From Clostridium sp. (GTDB lineage: Bacteria > Bacillota > Clostridia > Clostridiales > Clostridiaceae), in assembly GCA_012511315.1 (NCBI GenBank), contig JAAZGI010000033.1:1-14189 (forward strand): a stretch of 14,189 nucleotides of DNA. The letters run 5' to 3'. Shown in pieces: positions 1 through 6,459 of this stretch. The position numbers and the translations under genes were made by a program. Below the pieces are notes generated by a model, which saw nothing but the letters and a program-made list of their open reading frames with translations, was not told where the DNA came from and ran no database searches. Each line of letters begins with the position of its first letter. Position 1 is the first letter of the stretch.

Positions 1-816
1 AGGCGGAGTCTGTTAGGGAACATAGATGCAATTTTAAATGCCTATCAGTTGGATCCAAGAGGGCTAAGGTTGACTGATTTAAAAGATTCTTTAACTCAAT
101 ATAAGAAGCAGGGAATTGGGGTCATCGTGCCCAGTGACGATCAATACCAAAGGGTGTTTGGAAGCTATCAAGCTTTGGGCTTTGACGTTCCCTTCCTATT
201 ATATATAAAAGGGAATCAGACTTTACTAGATAAAAGCGGGATTGCTTTTGTTGGTTCTAGGCAGGCTCCTTTATATGCCCAGCGTGTGACCCAGGAGCTG
301 GTAGGTGGCCTTCAAGGCTTAGAGGCTTGCATTATCTCGGGCGGGGCTCAAGGCGTGGACACGAAGGCTCATGAGGTTGCCATGGGTAGGGGGCTGTCTA
401 CCATTTGCGTGTTAGGTTGTGGAATTGGCTATGATTATCCTGCTTTAAATAAAAGGCTTTTTAAACGACTTGGCCAGGAGCAACTATTAATTTCTGAGTA
501 TCCGCCTGGAACAGCGCCACGACGATATCAATTTCCGGAACGAAATCGAATCATTGCTCAATTATCAAAAGCTGTGGTGGTAACTTCAGCTGGCAAGTTA
601 TCTGGCTCTCTTATTACAGCCGAGCGAGCAATGGAGCTTGATCATCCCGTCTTGACCGTTCCTTGGCCTTTGTTTGAACCCTGTGGTGAAGGTTGTAATT
701 TCTTGCTTGAAACTGGAGCCCAATTAATAACTTCAGGTCAACACCTGCGAGAGCATTTAATAGCATTCGGTCTAATAAAGGAAGAAGAAATTAAGGGCCT
801 TGACCCAGAGGAATAA
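1..816 (+). CDS. dprA: DNA-processing protein DprA (Smf), 5' end cut off by window
   Basis: RecA-loading, ssDNA-binding protein of natural transformation, with a Rossmann-like fold. The frame is open from base 1, so the gene starts before the window; 271 codons are visible, ending in TAA. A TTG at 49 is in frame but has no ribosome binding site and is not the start. Family motifs appear in order: GSR (usually GTR or GSR) at the start of the Rossmann domain, IISGGAQGVDTKAHE, LGCGIGYDYP, SEYPPG, the diagnostic FPERNRIIAQLS, and SGSLITAERA. Only about 65 residues follow the SGSLITA motif, so the C-terminal winged helix of longer DprA proteins is probably absent, as in short Bacillus-type forms. 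The position directly upstream of topA is the usual Firmicutes arrangement. Cytoplasmic. The identification is firm; whether the organism is naturally transformable cannot be judged from this. Confidence 0.95.
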   Translation, partial: RRSLLGNIDAILNAYQLDPRGLRLTDLKDSLTQYKKQGIGVIVPSDDQYQRVFGSYQALGFDVPFLLYIKGNQTLLDKSGIAFVGSRQAPLYAQRVTQELVGGLQGLEACIISGGAQGVDTKAHEVAMGRGLSTICVLGCGIGYDYPALNKRLFKRLGQEQLLISEYPPGTAPRRYQFPERNRIIAQLSKAVVVTSAGKLSGSLITAERAMELDHPVLTVPWPLFEPCGEGCNFLLETGAQLITSGQHLREHLIAFGLIKEEEIKGLDPEE

Positions 817-845
817 TTGACAAGCTGAATTTTTCCATATAAGAT
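817..845 (+). promoter_or_regulatory. candidate sigma-A promoter for topA
   Basis: An exact TTGACA (817–822) begins right after the dprA stop codon. It is followed after 17 bases by TAAGAT (840–845, 4 of 6 consensus bases). It would give topA its own transcript with a leader of about 235 bases. Assigned by consensus only. Confidence 0.4.
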
Positions 846-1086
846 TTGTAATTGTTACCTAGTTTCTTTTCTAGGAATCTTTAAAAACTCTTTTAGTTGG
901 AGATCAGAGCAGGGCGTAGCCCCTTATGAGATGCCATTAAAGACAAGAAAGTACCAATCATTTTATCTTTTTCAAAAAGACAGAATTTACGAAATCATAC
1001 AAAAAAATATAAAACAGAGTAACATATATCCAATAAAAAAACTAAATTTTAATTAATAAAAAATAAAAAAGCAAGGAGAACTGTTC
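846..1086 (+). other. long AT-rich leader/spacer before topA
   Basis: About 240 bases without a supportable gene. It holds two small hairpins: CCTAG…CTAGG (858–875) and GGGC-GTA-GCCC (about 913–923). These are followed by a nearly pure A/T stretch (about 1000–1070) that ends at the topA ribosome binding site AAGGAG (1073–1078). I do not recognise a known riboswitch. The AT-rich tract could act as an UP-like or DNA-topology-sensitive element, but that is inference. Confidence 0.3.
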
Positions 1087-3195
1087 ATGGCAAAATATCT
1101 GGTTATTGTCGAGTCCCCAGCCAAAGCAAAGACCATCGGCAAATACCTGGGAAAGAACTATTCGGTGGAAGCTTCTATGGGCCATGTCCGGGACCTTCCA
1201 AAAAGTCAATTAGGTGTAGATGTAGATAATGACTTTGAACCGAAGTATATTACCATTCGTGGAAAAGGCGACCTGTTAAAAACGTTGCGGAAAGAAGCTA
1301 AGAAAGCTGATAAAATCTTTCTCGCGACTGACCCTGACCGCGAAGGTGAAGCAATTTCTTGGCATCTAGCACATATATTGAAGTTGGATCCCAAGGACAA
1401 CATTAGAATAGAATTTAACGAAATTACAAAAGAGGCTGTTAAAAATGCAATAAAACAGGCTCGTCCCTTGGATGAAAACAGGATTGATGCCCAACAAGCA
1501 CGACGAGTCTTAGATCGTTTAGTTGGTTACCAAATCAGCCCTATCCTATGGCGCAATGTTAAGTGGGGCTTATCGGCAGGCCGAGTTCAGTCCGCGGCAT
1601 TAAAGATTATTTGTGACCGAGAAGAAGCTATTTTGAGTTTTAAACCAGAGGAATACTGGAGCATTGAAGCAGATCTTTCAAAGGAAAAAGCCAAGGTAAC
1701 AACCCGACTCACTTTAATTGATGGCAAAAAGGCTGACATTAAAAATGAAGAGCAAGCCTTGACCATAAAATCTGATTTAGAAGCTGGCACAACCAAGGTA
1801 ACCAAGGTAGTTAAAAGTCAAAAACGTAGAAATCCACTACCACCTTTTACCACATCTACCCTTCAGCAGGATGCGTCGAAAAAGCTGAATTTTCAAACCC
1901 GTCGCTCCATGAGTATCGCTCAACAGCTTTATGAAGGGGTTGATATTAAAAAGAAAGGCACCGTGGGTCTGATCACTTATATGAGAACGGACTCTGTGCG
2001 GATTTCACCGACGGCTCAAGCAGAAGCACTTCAATATATCACTGAAACTTATGGTGAAGAGTATGCACCGAAAAAACCAAGAGTCTATCGAGGCAAAAAG
2101 AATATTCAAGATGCCCATGAGGCCATTCGTCCAACAGACGTAAGCTTGGATCCAGAAACCATTAAAGATTCTTTAAGACCTGAGCAATACAAGCTCTACA
2201 AATTAATTTGGCAGCGCTTTTTAGCCAGTCAGATGGAATCAGCCCTATTTGATACCATCACGGCAGTATTTAATAACGGAAAATATACCTTGCGGGCTAC
2301 TGGATCCAAGATGAGATTCGATGGATTTATGAAGCTTTATGAATACAAACAAGACAAGGAAGAAAATACAGCAATCCCAGAATTGGTTGAAGGCGATACA
2401 TTAAATAATGATGAGATTCGGGCCAATCAGCACTTTACTCAACCACCAGCACGCTTTACTGAGGCTTCTTTTGTTAAAATATTAGAAGAACTTGGGATTG
2501 GTCGTCCGTCAACCTATGCGCCAACCATTTCAACTCTTTTAGCACGTGATTATATTCAACGGGAAAAGAAAAATTTATCCCCCACTGATTTAGGTAAAAT
2601 CGTCAATCAAATTATGACAGAATACTTTAAAAGTATTGTTGACGTAGAATTTACAGCCAATATGGAAGAACGGTTAGACTCCATTGAAGATGGGGAAGAA
2701 GGTTGGCGGAAAATTGTTGGCGATTACTATGGTCCGCTCAAAAAAGACATTGACCATGCAGAGGAAGATGTTCAAAAGATTACCATTGAAGATGAAGTTA
2801 GTGATGAGCTTTGTCCAAATTGTGGCAAGAATCTAGTGGTTAAACGAGGCCGCTATGGTAAGTTCTTAGCTTGTCCTGGTTATCCAGACTGTAAGTTTAC
2901 AAAGCCAATTGTTGAAAAACTAGATGTTAAGTGCCCTACCTGTAAGGAAGGGGATGTGGTTGGGAAAAGAAGCCGTAAGGGTAACAAGTTTTATGGCTGT
3001 TCTCGCTATCCAGACTGCGATTACGTGTCCTGGTATGAACCCACCAATGAAGTGTGCACGGAATGTGGTTCACTGATGCATAAGCGGTATTCAAAGGCTA
3101 AGGGATCTTATTTAGCTTGTTCGAATACTGAATGCAAAGCCATTCAGATTATCCCAGCCAAGGAAGAAGCAGCTGAGGAAGAAATTTCTAAGTAG
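1087..3195 (+). CDS. topA: DNA topoisomerase I (type IA)
   Basis: Relaxes negative supercoils by single-strand cleavage through a 5'-phosphotyrosine. The 702 residues match the usual clostridial/bacillar length. The TOPRIM domain is N-terminal (YLVIVESPAKAKTIGKYLG at residues 4–22; acidic motif DPDREGE at 82–88). The active-site Tyr is residue 298 in GLITYMRTDS, equivalent to Tyr319 of E. coli. GIGRPSTYAPTI is the conserved type IA motif further on. The C-terminus has three four-Cys zinc-ribbon modules starting near residues 576 (CPNC…CPGYPDC), 616 (CPTC…CSRYPDC) and 657 (CTEC…CSNTEC), none missing a Cys. Start: ATG 8 bases after AAGGAG. Ends in TAG, with a hairpin-plus-T terminator about 25 bases on. 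Follows dprA and precedes codY as in other Firmicutes. Confidence 0.98.
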   Translation: MAKYLVIVESPAKAKTIGKYLGKNYSVEASMGHVRDLPKSQLGVDVDNDFEPKYITIRGKGDLLKTLRKEAKKADKIFLATDPDREGEAISWHLAHILKLDPKDNIRIEFNEITKEAVKNAIKQARPLDENRIDAQQARRVLDRLVGYQISPILWRNVKWGLSAGRVQSAALKIICDREEAILSFKPEEYWSIEADLSKEKAKVTTRLTLIDGKKADIKNEEQALTIKSDLEAGTTKVTKVVKSQKRRNPLPPFTTSTLQQDASKKLNFQTRRSMSIAQQLYEGVDIKKKGTVGLITYMRTDSVRISPTAQAEALQYITETYGEEYAPKKPRVYRGKKNIQDAHEAIRPTDVSLDPETIKDSLRPEQYKLYKLIWQRFLASQMESALFDTITAVFNNGKYTLRATGSKMRFDGFMKLYEYKQDKEENTAIPELVEGDTLNNDEIRANQHFTQPPARFTEASFVKILEELGIGRPSTYAPTISTLLARDYIQREKKNLSPTDLGKIVNQIMTEYFKSIVDVEFTANMEERLDSIEDGEEGWRKIVGDYYGPLKKDIDHAEEDVQKITIEDEVSDELCPNCGKNLVVKRGRYGKFLACPGYPDCKFTKPIVEKLDVKCPTCKEGDVVGKRSRKGNKFYGCSRYPDCDYVSWYEPTNEVCTECGSLMHKRYSKAKGSYLACSNTECKAIQIIPAKEEAAEEEISK

Positions 3196-3220
3196 CGCTC
3201 AAACATAAATCCAAGTTTTT

Positions 3221-3240
3221 CTTGTGATAACAAGGTTTTT
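3221..3240 (+). terminator. probable Rho-independent terminator after topA
   Basis: CTTGT (3221–3225), loop GATA, ACAAG (3230–3234), then G and TTTTT, followed by further T-rich sequence. The stem is only 5 bp, so termination may be partial. Confidence 0.5.
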
Positions 3241-3245
3241 CTCGT

Positions 3246-3276
3246 TTTACATTGAAAAGTCTCCTTGAATTATGCT
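3246..3276 (+). promoter_or_regulatory. weak promoter candidate for codY
   Basis: TTTACA (3246–3251), a 19-base spacer and TATGCT (3271–3276). The spacer is longer than ideal, and this is the best match in the topA–codY gap. A 15-base site at 3290–3304 matches the CodY box AATTTTCWGAAAATT at only 11 of 15 positions, so autoregulation is possible but not shown. Confidence 0.3.
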
Positions 3277-3340
3277 AAGGTTGAAGAGGAAATGGTTGAA
3301 AATTCAAAATACTTAAACAATGATTTAAGGAGTAAAGATG

Positions 3341-4114
3341 ATGTCATTATTGAGAAAGACAAGACGATTAAATCAAATACAACAGAGAAGCGGCTATGAA
3401 CAAATTAAGTTTGCCGAAATCTGTAATATATTAGCAGAAGAACTGGATTGCAATGTTTATGTTTTATCTAGAAAAGGTCGGATTTTAGGCCATGATGAAG
3501 CGATCCCATATATGCCAGTGGATCATTATAAAAACATTTTAGAAGAACAACAAATCCCCTTGGATTATAACGAACGACTTTTAACCGTACCTGACACCAG
3601 GGAAAACCTTGATTCAGGGAATGAGCTTGTTATTAACATGGAAAAAGGCTTGGATCTAAGAAGTAAGTCAACGACCATTATTCCTATTATCGGGAATCGT
3701 GAACGATTGGGAACCTTGCTGGTCAATATGTTTGAAAAGTCCATCACTGATGAGGACCTTATTTTACTAGAGTATGCCGCCACCATAATGGGGATTGAAA
3801 TTCACCGGGAAAAGAAGGCAGAACTTGAAGAAGATGCTCGTCAGCGGAAAGTTGTTGAATTAGCCTTAAACACATTATCTTATTCAGAGGCTGAAGCCAT
3901 CAGACATATCTTTGATGAGTTAGATGGTGGTGAGGGGCGAGTAGTAGCTTCTAAAATTGCTGATAATGCAGGGATTACTCGTTCAGTTATAGTGAATGCC
4001 TTGCGGAAGTTTGAGTCAGCCGGTGTCATTAAGTCTAGGTCCTTAGGTATGAAGGGGACACATATCACAGTCTTAAATGATAAGCTCCTTGAAGAGCTGG
4101 GCCGTCGGTCTTAA
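3341..4114 (+). CDS. codY: GTP- and branched-chain-amino-acid-sensing transcriptional regulator CodY
   Basis: Global nutrient-sensing DNA-binding protein of low-GC Firmicutes; in relatives it represses amino-acid uptake and biosynthesis genes when GTP and Ile/Leu/Val are plentiful. About 257 residues, the standard length. The N-terminal GAF-type ligand domain runs to about residue 155, followed by a long helical linker. The C-terminal winged helix contains the near-invariant ASKIADNAGITRSVIVNAL and SRSLGMKGTHI. Two ATGs stand in tandem at 3338 and 3341. I chose the second because it lies 8 bases from AAGGAG (3327–3332; the first is only 5 away) and because MSLLRKTR then aligns with the MALLQKTR start of Bacillus CodY. 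The gene has its own gap upstream and a strong terminator downstream, so it is probably monocistronic. In many Firmicutes it sits close to rpsB; here about 4.7 kb intervenes. Confidence 0.97.
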   Translation: MSLLRKTRRLNQIQQRSGYEQIKFAEICNILAEELDCNVYVLSRKGRILGHDEAIPYMPVDHYKNILEEQQIPLDYNERLLTVPDTRENLDSGNELVINMEKGLDLRSKSTTIIPIIGNRERLGTLLVNMFEKSITDEDLILLEYAATIMGIEIHREKKAELEEDARQRKVVELALNTLSYSEAEAIRHIFDELDGGEGRVVASKIADNAGITRSVIVNALRKFESAGVIKSRSLGMKGTHITVLNDKLLEELGRRS

Positions 4115-4122
4115 CAGAATAT

Positions 4123-4168
4123 AAATCAAAAGAAGCTGTCATTGGCAGCTTCTTTTGATTTATTGTTT
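4123..4168 (+). terminator. strong Rho-independent terminator after codY
   Basis: A perfect 16-bp inverted repeat: 4123–4138 pairs with 4146–4161 around the loop TCATTGG. It is A-rich on the left and followed by T-rich sequence. The symmetric A/T flanks mean it could work in both directions. Confidence 0.9.
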
Positions 4169-4171
4169 CAT

Positions 4172-4236
4172 TTTAACTTGTTGGTTTCATGTCAGCTTGA
4201 TCGCTTCATAATTTAGCTTGTTGGCAATATCAGCTT
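4172..4236 (+). repeat. imperfect direct repeat, two copies 40 bp apart
   Basis: TTTAACTTGTTGG…TCAGCTTG (4172–4199) recurs as TTTAGCTTGTTGG…TCAGCTTG (4212–4236) with small changes. It lies in the gene-free spacer after the codY terminator. Function unknown. Confidence 0.5.
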
Positions 4237-4500
4237 GCTAAACTTTTGTCTTTTTTACCTTTATTTTGCATGGTACCCTATAGTCATTTGAAGGATAGCT
4301 TTATTTGTAGAGAGATAAAGTTTTCTGCTTTTCATCGCAAAGTCCCTTCCAGAAGCATCTTCTTCACCCTAATTTAGCTTAGTGCAATGTTTATTTCTGC
4401 TTTCTGGTTTGCATAACTTACTTCTACTTTATGTAATTCAGGGGTAGAAGTTAAAAATTCATTTGAGGTTTGAGGGCTAGTTATTGGATTATTACCTATT
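4237..4500. other. gene-free spacer between codY and the tyrS T-box
   Basis: I see no supportable coding region on either strand, even allowing TGA as a sense codon. The stretch is T-rich on the + strand. Its only notable content is the upstream copy of a 21-bp direct repeat (4448–4468). It may be decayed sequence. Confidence 0.4.
4448..4468 (+). repeat. 21-bp direct repeat, upstream copy (mate at 6200–6220)
   Basis: The 21 bases beginning AAGTTAAAAATTCATTTG are identical to those at 6200–6220; the flanking bases differ on both sides. The two copies bracket the T-box and tyrS. Confidence 0.85.
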
Positions 4501-4505
4501 TTATC

Positions 4506-4533
4506 TTGACCCCGTCTTTAGACGTGATATAAT
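4506..4533 (+). promoter_or_regulatory. sigma-A promoter of the T-box/tyrS transcript
   Basis: TTGACC (4506–4511), a 16-base spacer and a perfect TATAAT (4528–4533). Transcription should start near 4540, just before the conserved 5' part of the T-box. Confidence 0.85.
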
Positions 4534-4539
4534 ACATAT

Positions 4540-4815
4540 ATTCAAAGGCTATGAAAAGAAATAGTAAGTGGAGTTCGAGCTGAACAGAAAGCAACCGGTT
4601 GATGAGAGGTGCACAGCAGTTTTTACTGAATACATCTTTGAGCCGCGCACTGAACAGAGTCCATAAAGATTCCTAAGGCTGCGCCGTTTCCTGCATACGT
4701 TATAATGCTAGGGTATGAATGTACCTGAAGAGGTTCTCTTCGTGAGGAGGGAATAAAAATAAGGTGGTAACACGGCATGGCCGTCCTTTTGCTTGATGCA
4801 AAGGGGTTTTTTTAT
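4540..4815 (+). promoter_or_regulatory. tyrosine T-box riboswitch (tRNA-Tyr sensing leader) of tyrS
   Basis: Transcription-attenuation leader that reads the charging state of a tRNA. Stem I spans roughly 4550–4670 and includes an AG-bulge-like GATGAGAGG. The probable specifier codon is UAC (Tyr) at 4631–4633, in the GAAUACAUC context before the 3' side of stem I. The antiterminator is textbook: AAGG (4761–4764) pairs with CCTT (4785–4788), a 7-base bulge UGGUAAC follows, and ACGG (4772–4775) pairs with CCGT (4781–4784). The bulge UGGU (4765–4768) is complementary to ACCA, the end of an uncharged tRNA with discriminator A, as in tRNA-Tyr. The competing terminator is CCTTTTGC (4785–4792), loop TTGAT, GCAAAGGG, then a run of T from 4807. 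Uncharged tRNA-Tyr should therefore switch on tyrS. Confidence 0.93.
4785..4813 (+). terminator. T-box regulated intrinsic terminator
   Basis: CCTTTTGC / GCAAAGGG, 8 bp including one G·T pair, followed by seven T (4807–4813). Its left arm shares 4785–4788 with the antiterminator, so the two folds exclude each other. Confidence 0.88.
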
Positions 4816-4863
4816 TTTTTGAAAGAATTTCTTTTTGAAAGATAAGACTTAAAAAGATGAACT

Positions 4864-4897
4864 CAAAAGCAGATGGCCAAAAGCAGATGGCCAAAAG
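4864..4897 (+). repeat. 14-bp tandem repeat before tyrS
   Basis: CAAAAGCAGATGGC occurs at 4864–4877 and exactly again at 4878–4891, followed by CAAAAG (4892–4897). It lies in the untranslated stretch between the T-box terminator and the tyrS start. It looks like replication slippage; no function evident. Confidence 0.85.
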
Positions 4898-4967
4898 TTA
4901 CATTAACTTAAGCTAAATAAAAGAAAAGAGGGTGCAATAAATGAAGGAAGAATTAGGAGGAAAATTA

Positions 4968-6206
4968 ATGGAGAAGGAAATAAAAGATATGAAAAACAAA
5001 GGGATGGATCATGGATTTAAGGATTTAGATCAAAGCGTGGATGAAGTATTGGCCTTAATTCGCAAGGGTACAGATCAGTTGGTAGGGGAAGATGATCTAA
5101 GAAAAAAATTAATAAAAGGTGAGCCATTGATTGTTAAACTGGGCTTAGATCCAACGGCTCCTGATATTCATTTGGGCCACACGGTGGTTTTACGTAAGAT
5201 GAAACTATTACAAGACCTTGGTCACCAAATCGTCATTATCATTGGAGATTTTACAGGCAAGATTGGCGACCCTTCGGGAAGAAGTAAGACAAGGGTCCAG
5301 CTCAGTGATGAAGAAGTTCGTCATAATGCTGCCACCTATTTTGAACAAGTCTTTCGGGTACTTGATAAGACCAAGACTGACATTCGCTACAATAGTGAAT
5401 GGTTAAGCAAGTTAAGTTTAGAAGATACTTTATCCATGGCGGCTTCAGTAACCGTAGCCAGAATGTTGGAGCGAGATGATTTTAAAACGAGGTTTGAATC
5501 CGAAACTCCCATTGGTATTCATGAATTTATGTATCCCTTACTTCAAGCTAGAGACAGTGTTGCGCTAAAGGCTGATATCGAGGTTGGTGGTTCGGATCAA
5601 ACCTTTAATCTTTTAATGGGCAGAACCTTGCAAAAACAGTTTGGCCAATCTCCCCAGGCTGTCATTACCTTGCCCTTACTGGAGGGAATTGATGGCGTGC
5701 AAAAGATGAGTAAAAGTCTAGGCAACTACATAGGAGTGAGTGAGGAGCCGAGGGTCATGTTTGAAAAGGTTATGAGGATCCCAGATGAGTTGATTGTTCG
5801 CTACTTTGAACTGGTCACTGATGAAACACCCAAAGGTATTGCTGATGTGAGATCCCGCTTAGAATCAGGCGCTAACCCACGAGATGAGAAACTTGTTTTG
5901 GCCAGGGTTATTACAAGGCTCTACTGGTCAAAAGAAGAAGCGGAGGAGGCTGAAAAGTTCTTTCTTGATACTTTCTCCAAGGGGATTCTGCCAACGGATG
6001 TTACAACTTTGAGCATAAAGCAGTGGGATGAGGTGGGTATTTTATCAGCCGTTAAAGGGGAAACTGGCCAATCGACCAGTGAACTGAGAAGAATGCTAAG
6101 CCAATCTGGAATTCAAGTTAATGGAGAAAAGGTATCGAGCTTAAGAGACTGCCAAATGGGAGATATTTTAAAAGTAGGTAAGAAACGATTTTTTAAGCTA
6201 AGTTAA
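4968..6206 (+). CDS. tyrS: tyrosyl-tRNA synthetase (TyrZ-like type)
   Basis: Class I aminoacyl-tRNA synthetase that charges tRNA-Tyr. The ATP-binding signatures are HLGH at residues 68–71 (HIGH motif) and KMSKS at 246–250. The context VKLGLDPTAPDIHLGH and GDFTGKIGDPSGRSKTR is that of the longer TyrZ-like bacterial subtype. The C-terminal end (TSELRRMLSQSGIQVNGEKV) is an S4 RNA-binding domain. 412 residues from the chosen ATG at 4968, which lies 7 bases after a perfect AGGAGG (4955–4960). An in-frame ATG at 4941 with a GAGGGTG site would add 9 residues and cannot be excluded. Controlled by the T-box upstream. The stop codon lies inside the downstream copy of a 21-bp direct repeat. No clear terminator follows, so some read-through towards tcyP is possible. 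Confidence 0.97.
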   Translation: MEKEIKDMKNKGMDHGFKDLDQSVDEVLALIRKGTDQLVGEDDLRKKLIKGEPLIVKLGLDPTAPDIHLGHTVVLRKMKLLQDLGHQIVIIIGDFTGKIGDPSGRSKTRVQLSDEEVRHNAATYFEQVFRVLDKTKTDIRYNSEWLSKLSLEDTLSMAASVTVARMLERDDFKTRFESETPIGIHEFMYPLLQARDSVALKADIEVGGSDQTFNLLMGRTLQKQFGQSPQAVITLPLLEGIDGVQKMSKSLGNYIGVSEEPRVMFEKVMRIPDELIVRYFELVTDETPKGIADVRSRLESGANPRDEKLVLARVITRLYWSKEEAEEAEKFFLDTFSKGILPTDVTTLSIKQWDEVGILSAVKGETGQSTSELRRMLSQSGIQVNGEKVSSLRDCQMGDILKVGKKRFFKLS

Positions 6207-6220
6207 AAATTCATTTGAGG
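6200..6220 (+). repeat. 21-bp direct repeat, downstream copy (mate at 4448–4468)
   Basis: Identical to 4448–4468 and overlapping the last two codons of tyrS, including its stop. With the upstream copy it frames a segment of about 1.77 kb containing promoter, T-box and tyrS. Confidence 0.85.
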
Positions 6221-6335
6221 ATTTAAAAATCTAATTTTAAAATACTAAAAGAGCTTAGAGGACTAAGACTCATAAAAGTTAAGTTTAGGGTGGTTTTAAG
6301 GAAACCAAGGAGAAAATAGGCTGGCATTAATGATA

Positions 6336-6355
6336 ATTTTCCGTTAACGGTAAAA
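6336..6355 (+). promoter_or_regulatory. palindromic operator candidate upstream of tcyP
   Basis: CCGTTAACGG (6341–6350) is a perfect 10-bp palindrome. It is flanked by TTTT on the left and TAAAA on the right, making a near-symmetric site of about 19 bases. It lies about 35 bases upstream of the putative -10 of tcyP. No assigned regulator; it does not fit the CodY box. Confidence 0.4.
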
Positions 6356-6382
6356 ACGGTGGTGTTATTTTTACAATCTCTG

Positions 6383-6391
6383 TGATACAAT
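6383..6391 (+). promoter_or_regulatory. extended -10 promoter element for tcyP
   Basis: TG-A-TACAAT (6383–6391) is an extended -10; the -35 region (around 6363) is poor. The same 11 bases, TGTGATACAAT, occur at the rpsB promoter (8695–8705). Confidence 0.5.
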
Positions 6392-6459
6392 TTTAAGAGT
6401 TACTTTTAATAATTGATATACAGGGTCAGAATCTGTATAAATAAAAAATGGAGGTTATT

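Noticed and set aside
905..935. GGGCGTAGCCCC…ATGAGATGCC segment suggestive of a riboswitch core.
   Set aside because: Compared by eye with SAM, THF, preQ1, fluoride, glycine and lysine aptamer cores; none fits beyond a few bases.
829..1056. A frame open from about 829 to a TAA near 1053, with an internal ATG near 927 (about 41 codons).
   Set aside because: No ribosome binding site before the ATG, composition dominated by A/T codons, and no recognisable motif. It is better explained as an AT-rich leader.
3290..3304. CodY-box-like site before codY.
   Set aside because: Only 11 of 15 positions match AATTTTCWGAAAATT, and such matches are common in AT-rich DNA. Not listed as an operator.
6251..6271. 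Hairpin GAG-CTTAG-AGGA-CTAAG-A-CTC downstream of tyrS considered as terminator.
   Set aside because: It has a bulge and no T-run after the stem, so it is not supportable as an intrinsic terminator.
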